Assembly (NCBI RefSeq): GCF_036226405.1
Contig: NZ_CP108464.1
Span: 4,464,001 to 4,528,000, forward strand
Direction of reading: 5' to 3'
Length of the DNA stretch: 64,000 bases
DNA from: Streptomyces sp. NBC_01260
GTDB lineage: Bacteria > Actinomycetota > Actinomycetes > Streptomycetales > Streptomycetaceae
Part shown: one piece after another, positions 32,355-41,417 of the stretch
Layout of the letters: each line of letters begins with the position of its first letter
Numbering within the stretch: position 1 is the stretch's first letter
The notes under the pieces: model-generated
What the model was told of the DNA's origin: nothing
Database searches by the model: none
What the model saw: the letters and a program-made list of their open reading frames with translations, nothing else
Made by a program: the position numbers and the translations under genes

Positions 32355-32881
32355 GTCGATGAGCGTGCCACAGCTGACGCCTTGTCCTGGACCGGACGGT
32401 TCTCGATGGCCTTGTCCGCAAGTGTGCTGCCGCCCGCCGGAAGGATCGCGTTCGCGGCGATGCCCGGACGCGGGTGCGGCTTGACGCCCTGGAGGACGGC
32501 GGCGGTCTGCTTCGCCGACGCGATGGACTTCTCCGGCGGCTTGACCTTCTTGAACTTGGCGTAGCCGAAGAGTGCGAGCAGGATCCCCAGCAGGATGAAC
32601 GCGCCGCCCACGATCAGGAACGACAAGGCGAGGCCCAGCCCCAGGTTGTGGATTCCGTACGCGGCCGCGAAGCTCAGCACCGGGATCGCGAACAGGATCA
32701 GCACACCCGTGACGATGAACGCCACGCCGCCGGTGACGCCGCGCTTGACGTCCTGTCGCACCTCGGCCTTGGCCAGGGCAATCTCGTCGTGTACCAGCGC
32801 CGACAGTTCGGCCGTCGCCGAGGCGACCAGCTGGCCGAGACTGCGGTCGGCGCTGCCCGCGTAATTGCCGGGGTCGCTCAT
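32351..32881 (-). CDS. phage holin family membrane protein (PF07332-type)
   Basis: A 176-residue protein. An N-terminal amphipathic helix (SLGQLVASATAELSALVHDEIALAKAEVRQDVKRG) precedes two membrane helices (about residues 49-72 and 80-108) and a basic cytoplasmic tail. This is the pattern of the actinobacterial holin-X superfamily proteins, which are chromosomal and not linked to phage lysis. The function is unknown; a membrane-shaping or transport accessory role is a guess. First gene of a two-gene unit with the hydrolase; nhaA lies just upstream on the same strand, 39 bp away. Confidence 0.85.
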   Translation of the reverse strand: MSDPGNYAGSADRSLGQLVASATAELSALVHDEIALAKAEVRQDVKRGVTGGVAFIVTGVLILFAIPVLSFAAAYGIHNLGLGLALSFLIVGGAFILLGILLALFGYAKFKKVKPPEKSIASAKQTAAVLQGVKPHPRPGIAANAILPAGGSTLADKAIENRPVQDKASAVARSST

Positions 32882-32920
32882 GCCTGACTCCCTCTCCTGT
32901 TCAACACATCCGATGTCAGA

Positions 32921-34327
32921 TCATGCCGGACTGTCCGGCTTGTTGCTCGCTGCCCCCGCCAGTTGGGCAAGGCGGCGATGCTCGGCCGCCTTCCGCTCGT
33001 GGATCGCGGCCATCCGCAGGTGGTACTCCGGATCGTCCTGTTCATAGACGTCCGGTATCCCCGACTCGTCCTCGTCGAGCTCCTCCGCGTCCGAGAGCGC
33101 CCGGTATCTGCGTACCCGGAATTTGAGCAGTACACCGGAGAGTACGGCGGCAATCAGGGAGCCGAGCAGAACCGACGCCTTGACCTCGTTGATCATGTCG
33201 TCGTTGCCGGTGAAGGCGAGCTCACCGATCAGCAGCGAGACGGTGAAGCCGATCCCGGCGAGCGAGGCGACCGCGAAGACATCGGCCCAGGCCAGCTCCT
33301 TGTTCAGCTCCGCCTTGGTGAACCGGGTGGCCAGCCACGTGCCGCCGAAGATCCCTATCGTCTTGCCGAGGACGAGTCCCAGCACGACACCGAGTGTTTC
33401 GGGCCGGGTGAACACGCCGGCCAGTGCGCCGCCGGAGAGTGAGACCCCGGCCGAGAAGAGCGCGAACAGCGGTACGGCGAAACCGGCCGACAGCGGGCGG
33501 ACCAGGTGTTCGATGCGTTCCCCGGGGGAGTGTTCCTCGCCGTCGCGCCTGGTGCAGCGCAGCATCAGGCCCATCGCGACGCCGGCGATGGTGGCGTGGA
33601 CGCCGCTGTTGTACATCAGCCCCCAGATGACCAGGGCGAGCGGTACGTAGATGTACCAGCCGCGGACGTTGAGACGCAGCAGCAGGTAGAAGACGGCCAG
33701 GCCGACGAAGGCGCCGATGAGCGCGACGAAGTCGATGGTGTCGGTGAAGAAGACGGCGATGATCAGGATCGCGAAGAGGTCGTCGACGACGGCGAGGGTC
33801 AGCAGGAACGCACGGAGCGCGGACGGCAGCGAGGTGCCGATGACCGCGAGGACGGCCAGCGCGAAGGCGATGTCGGTGGCCGTGGGGACGGCCCAGCCGC
33901 TGGTGGACCCATTGCCGAGCACCGTTACCAGCGTGTAGACGACCGCGGGCACGGCCATGCCGCAGAGTGCGGCGACGACCGGCAGGGCGGCGGCCTTCGG
34001 ATCGCGCAGTTCACCTGCGACGAGTTCGCGCTTGAGCTCGACCCCGGCGACGAAGAAGAAGATCGCGAGCAGTCCGTCGGCCGCCCAGTGCGCCACGGAG
34101 AGATGCAGACCGAGCGCCTCGGGCCCGAAGTGGAGGTGGCTGACGCTCGTGTAGCTCGATCCGTAGGTGTTCGCCCAGATCAGCGCGGCCACCGCGGCGA
34201 CCAGCAGGATGACTCCGCCGACGGTTTCGGTACGCAGTGCGTCGGTGAGGTATTTCCGCTCCGGGAGCGATTGGCGTCCCAGGAAGGTGCGGCGGGGGGA
34301 GGGGGGTGCGGGGGTGGGCGCGGCCAC
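32921..34327 (-). CDS. nhaA: Na+/H+ antiporter NhaA
   Basis: A 468-residue membrane protein. TVGGVILLVAAVAALIWANT begins the first helix, GLLAIFFFVAGVELKRELVAG is the NhaA signature, TDIAFALAVLA marks the helix IV unwinding region, and the ion-binding aspartates appear as VVDDLFAI. About 12 helices are expected. A C-terminal tail of about 60 residues is acidic and then Arg/His-rich (EELDEDESGIPDVYEQDD). The GTG at 34327 was chosen because GGAGGT lies 8 bases upstream; an ATG 24 codons earlier would include the leader region. It exports Na+ or Li+ in exchange for H+. Confidence 0.93.
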   Translation of the reverse strand: MAAPTPAPPSPRRTFLGRQSLPERKYLTDALRTETVGGVILLVAAVAALIWANTYGSSYTSVSHLHFGPEALGLHLSVAHWAADGLLAIFFFVAGVELKRELVAGELRDPKAAALPVVAALCGMAVPAVVYTLVTVLGNGSTSGWAVPTATDIAFALAVLAVIGTSLPSALRAFLLTLAVVDDLFAILIIAVFFTDTIDFVALIGAFVGLAVFYLLLRLNVRGWYIYVPLALVIWGLMYNSGVHATIAGVAMGLMLRCTRRDGEEHSPGERIEHLVRPLSAGFAVPLFALFSAGVSLSGGALAGVFTRPETLGVVLGLVLGKTIGIFGGTWLATRFTKAELNKELAWADVFAVASLAGIGFTVSLLIGELAFTGNDDMINEVKASVLLGSLIAAVLSGVLLKFRVRRYRALSDAEELDEDESGIPDVYEQDDPEYHLRMAAIHERKAAEHRRLAQLAGAASNKPDSPA

Positions 34328-34450
34328 GAGAGAGGACCTCCGGGTGGGTACGGCAGCGACGGCATGGCTGATGCACTTGCCGACCAGACTTCCCGGCACA
34401 CCCTTTGGAGATTTCTTGTCGTTTTATTGACCAGCTGCCACTCTACCCGG
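34328..34450 (-). promoter_or_regulatory. structured leader upstream of nhaA (candidate cis-acting RNA)
   Basis: Read on the minus strand, the 120 bases before nhaA contain an A-rich promoter-like stretch (GGTCAATAAAACGACAAG) and then a G-rich block with GTGTGCCGGGAAG and TCTGGTCGGC, able to form nested GCCG/CGGC and CCGG/CTGG stems. Lithium- or sodium-sensing riboswitches are known before nhaA genes in other bacteria. Whether this belongs to one of those classes I cannot tell. Confidence 0.35.
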
Positions 34451-34489
34451 GGTGCGCGGGGCCGTGAGCGGTGATCTTCACCCTAAATG

Positions 34490-34528
34490 CCCGAAGGGCA
34501 TCCGGCGCGCTGCCGGATGCCCTTCGGG
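34490..34528 (-). terminator. acsA terminator hairpin
   Basis: CCCGAAGGGCATCCGGC (34490-34506) and GCCGGATGCCCTTCGGG (34512-34528) are perfect 17-bp arms with a 5-base loop, 45 bases past the acsA stop. Confidence 0.92.
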
Positions 34529-34572
34529 GAGCTCAGTCCTCGGGAGGAGCGCTCAGCTCTCGGGAGGAACGC

Positions 34573-36528
34573 TCAGTCCTCGGAGGAGGACGACGGAAGC
34601 TGGGTCTGGATGAGATCCATGACCGAGGAGTCCGTCAGCGTCGTGACGTCCCCCAGCTCCCTGTTCTCCGCGACGTCACGCAGCAGACGCCGCATGATCT
34701 TGCCGGAGCGGGTCTTCGGCAGCTCGGCCACCGGCAGGACCCGCTTCGGCTTGGCGATGGGGCCGAGCGTGGTGCCGACGTGGTTGCGCAGCTCCGCCAC
34801 CAGCTCATCGGAGGCGGTCGCCGTACCGCGAAGGATCACGAACGCGACGATGGCCTGGCCGGTCGTCTCGTCGGCCGCGCCGACCACGGCGGCCTCGGCG
34901 ACCGACGGGTGCGACACGAGTGCCGATTCGACCTCGGTGGTCGAGATGTTGTGCCCGGACACCAGCATCACGTCGTCGACCCGGCCGAGCAGCCAGATGT
35001 CGCCGTCCTCGTCCTTCTTGGCACCGTCGCCCGCGAAGTACTTGCCCTCGAAGCGCGACCAGTAGGTGTCGAGGAACCGCTGGTCGTCGCCCCAGATGGT
35101 GCGGAGCATCGACGGCCACGGCTCGGTGAGGACGAGGTAGCCGCCCCCGCCGTCCGGGACCTCGCGGGCCTCGTCGTCGACGACCGTGGCGGAGATGCCC
35201 GGCAGTGCGCGCTGGGCGCTGCCCGGCTTGGTCGCCGTGACACCGGGAAGCGGCGAGATCATCATCGCGCCGGTCTCGGTCTGCCACCAGGTGTCCACGA
35301 TCGGGCAGGTGTCGGCGCCGATGTGCTTGCGGTACCACATCCAGGCCTCGGGGTTGATCGGCTCACCGACCGACCCGAGTACGCGCAGCGACGACAGGTC
35401 GAACTTGGCGGGGATGTCGTCTCCCCACTTCATGAACGTACGGATCGCGGTCGGCGCGGTGTAGAGGATCGTGACGCCGTACTTCTGGACGATCTCCCAG
35501 AAGCGCCCCTGGTGCGGGGTGTCGGGTGTGCCCTCGTACATGACCTGCGTCGCGCCGTTGGCCAGCGGGCCGTAGACGATGTACGAGTGTCCGGTCACCC
35601 AGCCGATGTCGGCGGTGCACCAGTAGACATCGGTCTCCGGCTTGAGGTCGAAGACCGCGTGGTGCGTGTACGCCGCCTGCGTGAGGTAGCCGCCGGAGGT
35701 GTGCAGGATGCCCTTCGGCTTCCCCGTTGTGCCCGAGGTGTAGAGGATGAAGAGCGGCTGCTCTGCCTCGAACGCCTCAGGGGTGTGCTCGGTGGACTGA
35801 CGGCCGGTGATCTCGTGCCACCAGACGTCGCGCCCCTCGGTCCACGCGGTGTCCTGTCCGGTACGCCGGACGACGAGGACGTGCTCGACGCTCTCGATAC
35901 GGGAGACGGCGTCGTCGACCGCGGGCTTGAGCGCGGAGGGCTTGCCGCGGCGGTATCCGCCGTCGGCGGTGATGACGACCTTCGCGTCCGCGTCCTGGAT
36001 GCGGGTGGCGATGGCATCGGCGGAGAAGCCGCCGAAGACCACCGAGTGCGCCGCACCGATCCGGGCACAGGCCAGCATCGCGACGGCGGCCTCGGGGATC
36101 ATCGGCAGATAGACGGCGACCCGGTCGCCCTTGCCGACACCGAGCTCGGTGAGGGCGTTGGCGGCGCGGGAGACCTCGTCCTTCAGCTCCGCGTAGGTGA
36201 TGGCACGGCTGTCGCCGGGCTCTCCCTCGAAGTGGATGGCGACCCGGTCGCCGTTCCCCGCCTCGACGTGGCGGTCCACGCAGTTGTACGCGACGTTGAG
36301 CTTGCCGTCCGCGAACCACTTCGCGAAGGGCGGATTGCTCCAGTCGAGCGTCTCGGTCGGCTCCGTGGCCCAAGTCAGGCGGCGGGCCTGCTCGGCCCAG
36401 AAGCCCAGCCGGTCCGCATCGGCCTGTTCGTACGCCTCGGCTGTGACGTTGGCGTTCGCGGCCAGATCGGCAGGCGGTGCGAACCGCCGCTCCTCTTTGA
36501 GCAGGTTGGCCAGGCTTTCGTTGCTCAC
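34573..36528 (-). CDS. acsA: acetate--CoA ligase (acetyl-CoA synthetase)
   Basis: A 651-residue enzyme that turns acetate, ATP and CoA into acetyl-CoA in the cytoplasm. The AMP-binding core shows [20 protein letters not shown] (A3), [19 protein letters not shown] (A5) and [15 protein letters not shown] (A8). The C-terminal [11 protein letters not shown] holds the lysine acetylated for control in other bacteria. Length equals that of typical Acs. The GTG at 36528 follows GGGAG by 7 bases and matches the SNESLANLL start recalled for Streptomyces; an ATG 4 codons upstream overlaps that binding site. A dre-like operator lies 85-100 bases upstream. Confidence 0.95.
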   Translation of the reverse strand: MSNESLANLLKEERRFAPPADLAANANVTAEAYEQADADRLGFWAEQARRLTWATEPTETLDWSNPPFAKWFADGKLNVAYNCVDRHVEAGNGDRVAIHFEGEPGDSRAITYAELKDEVSRAANALTELGVGKGDRVAVYLPMIPEAAVAMLACARIGAAHSVVFGGFSADAIATRIQDADAKVVITADGGYRRGKPSALKPAVDDAVSRIESVEHVLVVRRTGQDTAWTEGRDVWWHEITGRQSTEHTPEAFEAEQPLFILYTSGTTGKPKGILHTSGGYLTQAAYTHHAVFDLKPETDVYWCTADIGWVTGHSYIVYGPLANGATQVMYEGTPDTPHQGRFWEIVQKYGVTILYTAPTAIRTFMKWGDDIPAKFDLSSLRVLGSVGEPINPEAWMWYRKHIGADTCPIVDTWWQTETGAMMISPLPGVTATKPGSAQRALPGISATVVDDEAREVPDGGGGYLVLTEPWPSMLRTIWGDDQRFLDTYWSRFEGKYFAGDGAKKDEDGDIWLLGRVDDVMLVSGHNISTTEVESALVSHPSVAEAAVVGAADETTGQAIVAFVILRGTATASDELVAELRNHVGTTLGPIAKPKRVLPVAELPKTRSGKIMRRLLRDVAENRELGDVTTLTDSSVMDLIQTQLPSSSSED

Positions 36529-36612
36529 GACATCTCCCATTCCCAGGGTGTCCGTTGTGTCCCGGGGCACAGCTCATCAGGCCAAAGGCCGGGTGACAAG
36601 TGTCTGCCGGGA

Positions 36613-36628
36613 ATTGGTTTAGACCTGT
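36613..36628. promoter_or_regulatory. candidate DasR (dre) site upstream of acsA
   Basis: ATTGGTTTAGACCTGT agrees at 12 of 16 positions with the Streptomyces dre consensus ACTGGTCTAGACCACT, keeping the TGGT and AGACC halves. It lies 85 bases before the acsA start. Binding is inferred from sequence only. Confidence 0.5.
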
Positions 36629-36764
36629 GTTTCGTGTATGGAGGCACGATCCCGCCCCCGCGGCGGGGTGGAGCAGAGTGCCGAGGTGCCGTGCGGTGGT
36701 GCACGGTGCACGGCGATGCGGAGGCGGGACCCACACGGTCTCACGGACCCGAGGTGTACCCGGT

Positions 36765-39596
36765 TCAGGCGCCGGTACGCGCCAACTCGGCCGGTTCATA
36801 GGGATCGTACGGGGCGGAGGGGCTGACCCGTTCGAAGACCTCGTCGAGCCCCTGGCCCGCGCCGATGCCTTCGGTCAGCAGATACGACTGGGCCTCAGCC
36901 ACGTGGAAGTACATGCCGTGCAGTTGGAGCGTGCCTTCCGCGAGGCGTCGTGCCACCGATCCATGGGTCCGCAGATGCTCCAGTTGCTGGACCACATTGG
37001 TGAGACAGAGCTGTTCCACCTCATCGGCGGGCAGCCGGCCGGAGATCCGGGCCCAGGCGTGGCGCTTGGAAGCCATTCGCTTCAGGCTGGGCACACCGTG
37101 CCGCAGCCAGCGCCACAGAGGCGTGTCCGGGGTTTCGGGTCCGGCGCCGAGCAGCGCGTTCATCGCGCCGCAGCCGGAGTGCCCGCAGATGGTGATGGAC
37201 TCCACCCCCAGCACATCCACCGCGTACTCGATCGCCGCACCCACCGAGTCGTCACCTCTCGCGGAATGGGGCGGCGGCACCAGATTTCCGATGTTCCGTA
37301 CGGTGAACAGGTCGCCCGGACCGCTTGCCGTGATCATGCTCGTCACCAGGCGGGAATCCGCACAGGTGATGAACAGCTGCGAGGGGCGCTGCCCCTCCCT
37401 GGCCAGCCGTGCCAGCTCCTCACGCACCAGGGGCGCCGTATTGCGCTGGAACGAGCTGAGGCCGCTGACCAGTCGCTGCCCGCCGGCCCGGCGCGGTGGG
37501 GCAGCTGTGTGGTCGGGTACGTAGTCGGTTGAACGGCCGGGGGGCTGCTCGGCGGCTGTGGGGGTGAGCCCATCGGGCGTGGCGCCGGTGGTGTCGGTGA
37601 CGCCCGCCGGGGGTGAGGCGGGAGTGGGTGCGGGGTGCAGGGCGGCGGATACGAGGACGTGGCTGGGGCTGTCCTTCATGTCCGGGGCAAGTTGGGTGGT
37701 GGTGCCGGCGGGGGTCGCGGCGGACTCGGTGGCCTTGGCAGGCTCAGCGGATGTGGTGACCTCGGCGGTGGTGCCTGGGATGCGGCGGTCGCGCCTGAAG
37801 CCTGTGAGGGGTACCTGCTCGGGCCGGTCGTGACAGTGATGGTTGCGCCATGGTGTCCAGGGGCGGCAGCAGGAGTGCGCTGCCGAGGCGGGCTCGGCGA
37901 TCCGGCCACCGGACCTGCCGGCGAAGACGGCCCGGCCGCCGTGGGCGGTGTGGGCATTGCTCCAGTCCTGGAACATCTCGAACGCCGCGTGATCCATGAA
38001 GAAGCCGTCCAGCTCGACGACCACGTCCGCGTTCTGGGGCAGCTGGCCCAGCGTCCGGTTGAGCCGTGGCACAGCCAGAAACGTCAACTGGCCCCGTACG
38101 ACGACCAGATGCTGGCCGCTCTGTTCGGTCACGGTGATCCTGGTCCGCGCCAGTCGGTGCAGGGCGACGGCCACTGCCACCGCGATCCCGATCGCCACGC
38201 CCTTGAGGACACCGAAGAGCAGTACTCCGGAGATCGTCGCCCCGTACACCAGGAATTCCCGGTGCCTGTGGACATTGCGGATGTGGGCGAAGTTCACCAT
38301 CTGGATGCCGACCACCATCACGAGCGCGCCGAGGGCGGCCAGCGGGATCCACTCCAGCGCGGTGACCAGCAGACCGGTGGCGAGCAGCACCCAGACGCCA
38401 TGCAGCACGGTGGAAGCGCGGCTGGTCGCCCCGGCCCGTACATTCGCCGAACTGCGCACCGCGCCACCGGAGACCGCCAGCCCGCCCAGCAGGCCCGACA
38501 CCGCATTGGCGATGCCTTGTGCGCGTAGTTCCCGGTCGAGGTCCGAGCGCTTGACGGGGGGCGAGGCCGGGCCTGAGCCGGGCTCGGGGAGGTCGGCCAT
38601 GTGCTCGGGGGGGCGCTCGGCCGTGTGCTCGGACGGCTTCTCGGGCGGGCGCTCGACCGGCTGATCGTCGTCCCGTTCGACAGCCGGGTCGGCAGACCGC
38701 TCGCTGCTCCGGTCGGCGGCCAGTTTGTCCACAGCGACGGCGGCGAGCATGGATTCCAGGCTCGCCACCAGCATCATGGTGAACACGGCCGTGGCCAGGC
38801 CGAGTACGGGTCCCTGCGGCATTTCGGGCAGGGCGTGCGAGCGCCAGGACGGCAGATCGACCCGTGCGATCGACGGTGCCGCGAAGGCCGCCACGGCGGT
38901 GGCGACGGCCACGGAGACCAGGGCCGCCGGAATCCGCCGCATGACGCGGCCGGGCCGCCCCGGAATCCGGGGCCACAGCACCAGAATCGCGATGGTCAGA
39001 CCGCCGATGAGCGGTGCGGCGGGGCCCACCTGCTCCAACCGGCCAGGCAGGGTGAGGGCATTGGAGACGGCTGAGCTCTCCGGTGAGCCGCCCAGCACGA
39101 TGTGCAGCTGAGCGAGCGCGATGGCCACGCCGATGCCGGCGAGCGTGCCGTGCACGATGGCGGGGCTGACGGCGAGCGCGCTGCGAGCGGCCCGCAGTGA
39201 ACCCAGGAGGATCTGCAGCAGACCCGCGCCGATGGTGATCGCGCAGGTGGTGCGCCAGCCGTAGATCTGGATCAGCTCGGCGGTCACCACGGTCAGCCCG
39301 GCGGACGGCCCGGAGACCTGGAGCGGGGTACCGCCGAGCAGACCGGCGACGATGCCGCCGACCGCGGCGGAGATGAGACCGGCTTCCAGCGGAGCATCCA
39401 TGGCGACGGCCAGGCCGAGCGACATGGGGATGGCGAGCAGGAAGACGGTGATCGATGCGGACAGGTCGGCGCCCGCGATGCGGAATCGTCCGCCGCGACG
39501 CGGCGGCGGGCTGTGAGGTCGCTTGACCCCGGATGACCGGGGAGGGCGCGAACTGCGGGATGAGTGGTCATGGCGAGTGGGGACGCAGGCAGGCAT
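36765..39596 (-). CDS. SulP-type anion transporter fused to beta-carbonic anhydrase
   Basis: A 943-residue fusion. Residues about 35-450 hold the SulP membrane domain (GGRFRIAGADLSASITVFLLAIP, GLAVAMDAPLEAGLIS, VSGPSAGLTVV). A charged insertion of about 55 residues (ERSADPAVERDDDQ and similar) interrupts it between later helices. A STAS domain follows (about 490-580), then a Thr/Pro/Ala-rich linker, and a beta-carbonic anhydrase from about 735 with zinc ligands in CADSR (Cys, Asp) and GHSGCGAM (His, Cys). Such fusions are taken to import bicarbonate and equilibrate it with CO2. The ATG at 39596 has GGAGGA 11 bases upstream. It diverges from the lipoprotein gene. Confidence 0.93.
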   Translation of the reverse strand: MPACVPTRHDHSSRSSRPPRSSGVKRPHSPPPRRGGRFRIAGADLSASITVFLLAIPMSLGLAVAMDAPLEAGLISAAVGGIVAGLLGGTPLQVSGPSAGLTVVTAELIQIYGWRTTCAITIGAGLLQILLGSLRAARSALAVSPAIVHGTLAGIGVAIALAQLHIVLGGSPESSAVSNALTLPGRLEQVGPAAPLIGGLTIAILVLWPRIPGRPGRVMRRIPAALVSVAVATAVAAFAAPSIARVDLPSWRSHALPEMPQGPVLGLATAVFTMMLVASLESMLAAVAVDKLAADRSSERSADPAVERDDDQPVERPPEKPSEHTAERPPEHMADLPEPGSGPASPPVKRSDLDRELRAQGIANAVSGLLGGLAVSGGAVRSSANVRAGATSRASTVLHGVWVLLATGLLVTALEWIPLAALGALVMVVGIQMVNFAHIRNVHRHREFLVYGATISGVLLFGVLKGVAIGIAVAVAVALHRLARTRITVTEQSGQHLVVVRGQLTFLAVPRLNRTLGQLPQNADVVVELDGFFMDHAAFEMFQDWSNAHTAHGGRAVFAGRSGGRIAEPASAAHSCCRPWTPWRNHHCHDRPEQVPLTGFRRDRRIPGTTAEVTTSAEPAKATESAATPAGTTTQLAPDMKDSPSHVLVSAALHPAPTPASPPAGVTDTTGATPDGLTPTAAEQPPGRSTDYVPDHTAAPPRRAGGQRLVSGLSSFQRNTAPLVREELARLAREGQRPSQLFITCADSRLVTSMITASGPGDLFTVRNIGNLVPPPHSARGDDSVGAAIEYAVDVLGVESITICGHSGCGAMNALLGAGPETPDTPLWRWLRHGVPSLKRMASKRHAWARISGRLPADEVEQLCLTNVVQQLEHLRTHGSVARRLAEGTLQLHGMYFHVAEAQSYLLTEGIGAGQGLDEVFERVSPSAPYDPYEPAELARTGA

Positions 39597-39880
39597 GTTT
39601 CCCGTCTCCTCCGGGGCAGCGCGGTCGCGGAACGTGGGACGCGGCCGTGGGTCACGGCGTGCAGCGGCGGGATATCTCAACTCTCGGTAAATAGATCGTA
39701 ATGGAGAGTAAAGATCTGTGTCCACGATTGAGGGCAAATGGTCCATCTAACCACCCATTCCAGTGAATAGGCAGCTTTTCATTCGGCCTGTCGCACGGAT
39801 TTGTGTGCAGTGCGTGCGACTTTGACCGCGCCACGCCGGCACTTCAGCGCAACCAAACCTGCAAGGAAGAGGGTGGGCGG

Positions 39881-41218
39881 ATGATGACCGCCGCAAAGAG
39901 GATCGCCTTGGGCGTCATGGCCGTTGCGCTGGTCGCGGGAGTGGCCGGCTGCTCCGGGTCGGGCGAATCCGGGTCCGGTGTCGTGAACGGAGCGGCCGGG
40001 GCGAAGAAGAAGGTCGTCGGCGAGGCTCCCAAGAGCGCGTTCCGGCTCATCGGTGACGGCTCCACGGCCTTCACCGGCGCTCAGCCGAAGCAGCCCGCGG
40101 TGCAGCGGCTGGGCCCCGGTCAAAAGCCCCCGCAGTTCGTGGTGTTCTCGTGGGACGGCGCAGGGGAGGACAGTCAGCAGCTCTTCTCGCACTTCCGCGA
40201 GGTGGGCAAGAAGTACGACGCGAACATGTCGTACTTCCTCAGCGGCGTGTACCTGCTGCCGGAAGCGAAGCGGAAGCTCTACGACCCGCCCAAGCACAAC
40301 GCCGGCAGTTCCGACATCGGCTTCAACGACACCAAGGGGATCCGGGACACCCTCACTCAGGTCCGCGGTGCCTGGCTGGACGGCAACGAGATCGGCACCC
40401 ACTTCAACGGCCACTTCTGCGGCAAGGACGGTGGAGTCGGCACCTGGTCCGTTGCCGAGTGGAAGAGCGAGATCAACCAGGCGAAGTCCTTCGTGAAGGG
40501 CTGGAAGTCGAACGATCCCGAGCTCAAGGGCATGAAGCCGCTGCCCTTCGACTACGACAAGGAGCTCATCGGCGGCCGCACCCCTTGCCTGGAGGGGCAG
40601 AAGAACATGGTGGCGGCCGCACGCTCGATGGGCTTCCGCTACGACTCCAGTGGCGTCAACGACCAGGTCTGGCCGAAGAAGAAGAGTGGTATCTGGGACC
40701 TCTCGATGCAGCTCGTCCCGGTGCCGGGGCGCGGATTCGAGACGCTGTCGATGGACTACAACTTCATGTTCAACCAGTCCGGTACGACGCAGGGTGACCC
40801 GGACCAGCACGAGTACTGGGGCAACCAGATGCGGGACGGCCTGCTCCAGGCCTTCGACCGCTCGTACGACGGAAACCGCGCACCGCTGATCATCGGCAAC
40901 CACTTCGAGTCCTGGAACGGCGGCACGTACATGCGCGCCATCGAGGAGACGATCGAGACCGTCTGCACCAAGCAGGGTGTGCGATGCGTGTCCTTCAAGC
41001 AGCTGGCGGACTGGCTGGACGCGCAGGATCCGGCGACGCTCGCGAAGCTCGGCACGCTGAAGGTCGGTGAGGCACCCAAGAAGAGCTGGACGGCCTTCCT
41101 CGGCGGGGCCGCGAGTCCCGGCAAGGGCAAGAGCAAGAGCAAGGAGCAGGACAAGGCTGCCGCGAAGGTGCCCGCCGGGTCGGCCGGGAAGCCCGCCGAC
41201 CCGGACGCCCGCAAGTGA
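39881..41218 (+). CDS. lipoprotein with polysaccharide deacetylase-like fold
   Basis: A 445-residue lipoprotein. The signal peptide ends in a lipobox (LVAGVAGC, Cys24). The body begins with FVVFSWDGAGED, a NodB-type motif 1 variant, and continues with ANMSYFLSG, EIGTHFNGHFCG (the His-x3-His metal motif), FRYDSSGVND, and a late GNHFESWNGG. The arrangement suggests a divergent carbohydrate esterase acting on envelope glycans outside the membrane, though some catalytic positions differ from peptidoglycan deacetylases. The last 50 residues are Lys/Ala/Ser-rich. AAGGAAGAGGG precedes the ATG at 39881; a second ATG follows at once. Confidence 0.82.
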   Translation: MMTAAKRIALGVMAVALVAGVAGCSGSGESGSGVVNGAAGAKKKVVGEAPKSAFRLIGDGSTAFTGAQPKQPAVQRLGPGQKPPQFVVFSWDGAGEDSQQLFSHFREVGKKYDANMSYFLSGVYLLPEAKRKLYDPPKHNAGSSDIGFNDTKGIRDTLTQVRGAWLDGNEIGTHFNGHFCGKDGGVGTWSVAEWKSEINQAKSFVKGWKSNDPELKGMKPLPFDYDKELIGGRTPCLEGQKNMVAAARSMGFRYDSSGVNDQVWPKKKSGIWDLSMQLVPVPGRGFETLSMDYNFMFNQSGTTQGDPDQHEYWGNQMRDGLLQAFDRSYDGNRAPLIIGNHFESWNGGTYMRAIEETIETVCTKQGVRCVSFKQLADWLDAQDPATLAKLGTLKVGEAPKKSWTAFLGGAASPGKGKSKSKEQDKAAAKVPAGSAGKPADPDARK

Positions 41219-41379
41219 GGATGCGGCCGACTGGGGCTGCCGTGTCCCGTGTGCCCGAGCGGCCCCAGCCGGTGACCGGCGCCCGACGGGCCGGTGACCG
41301 AACCCGACCACCCGGATGGACGGGGCCGGCCGGTGCCGGGCAGCTTGGAACCGGCCCGGCACCGGCCGGCCGTGTTGGG

Positions 41380-41411
41380 GGTGCCCCGTACCGAACTCGG
41401 TCAGGGGCACC
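41380..41411. terminator. bidirectional terminator
   Basis: GGTGCCCC (41380-41387) and GGGGCACC (41404-41411) close a stem with an inner ACCGA/TCGGT helix, between convergent genes and 6 bases from the stop of the minus-strand one. Confidence 0.75.
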
Positions 41412-41417
41412 GTCCGA

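Noticed and set aside
32351..32881. Prophage remnant suggested by the holin-like gene
   Set aside because: No other phage genes are near; this holin-like family is chromosomal in actinomycetes and is coupled to the hydrolase gene.
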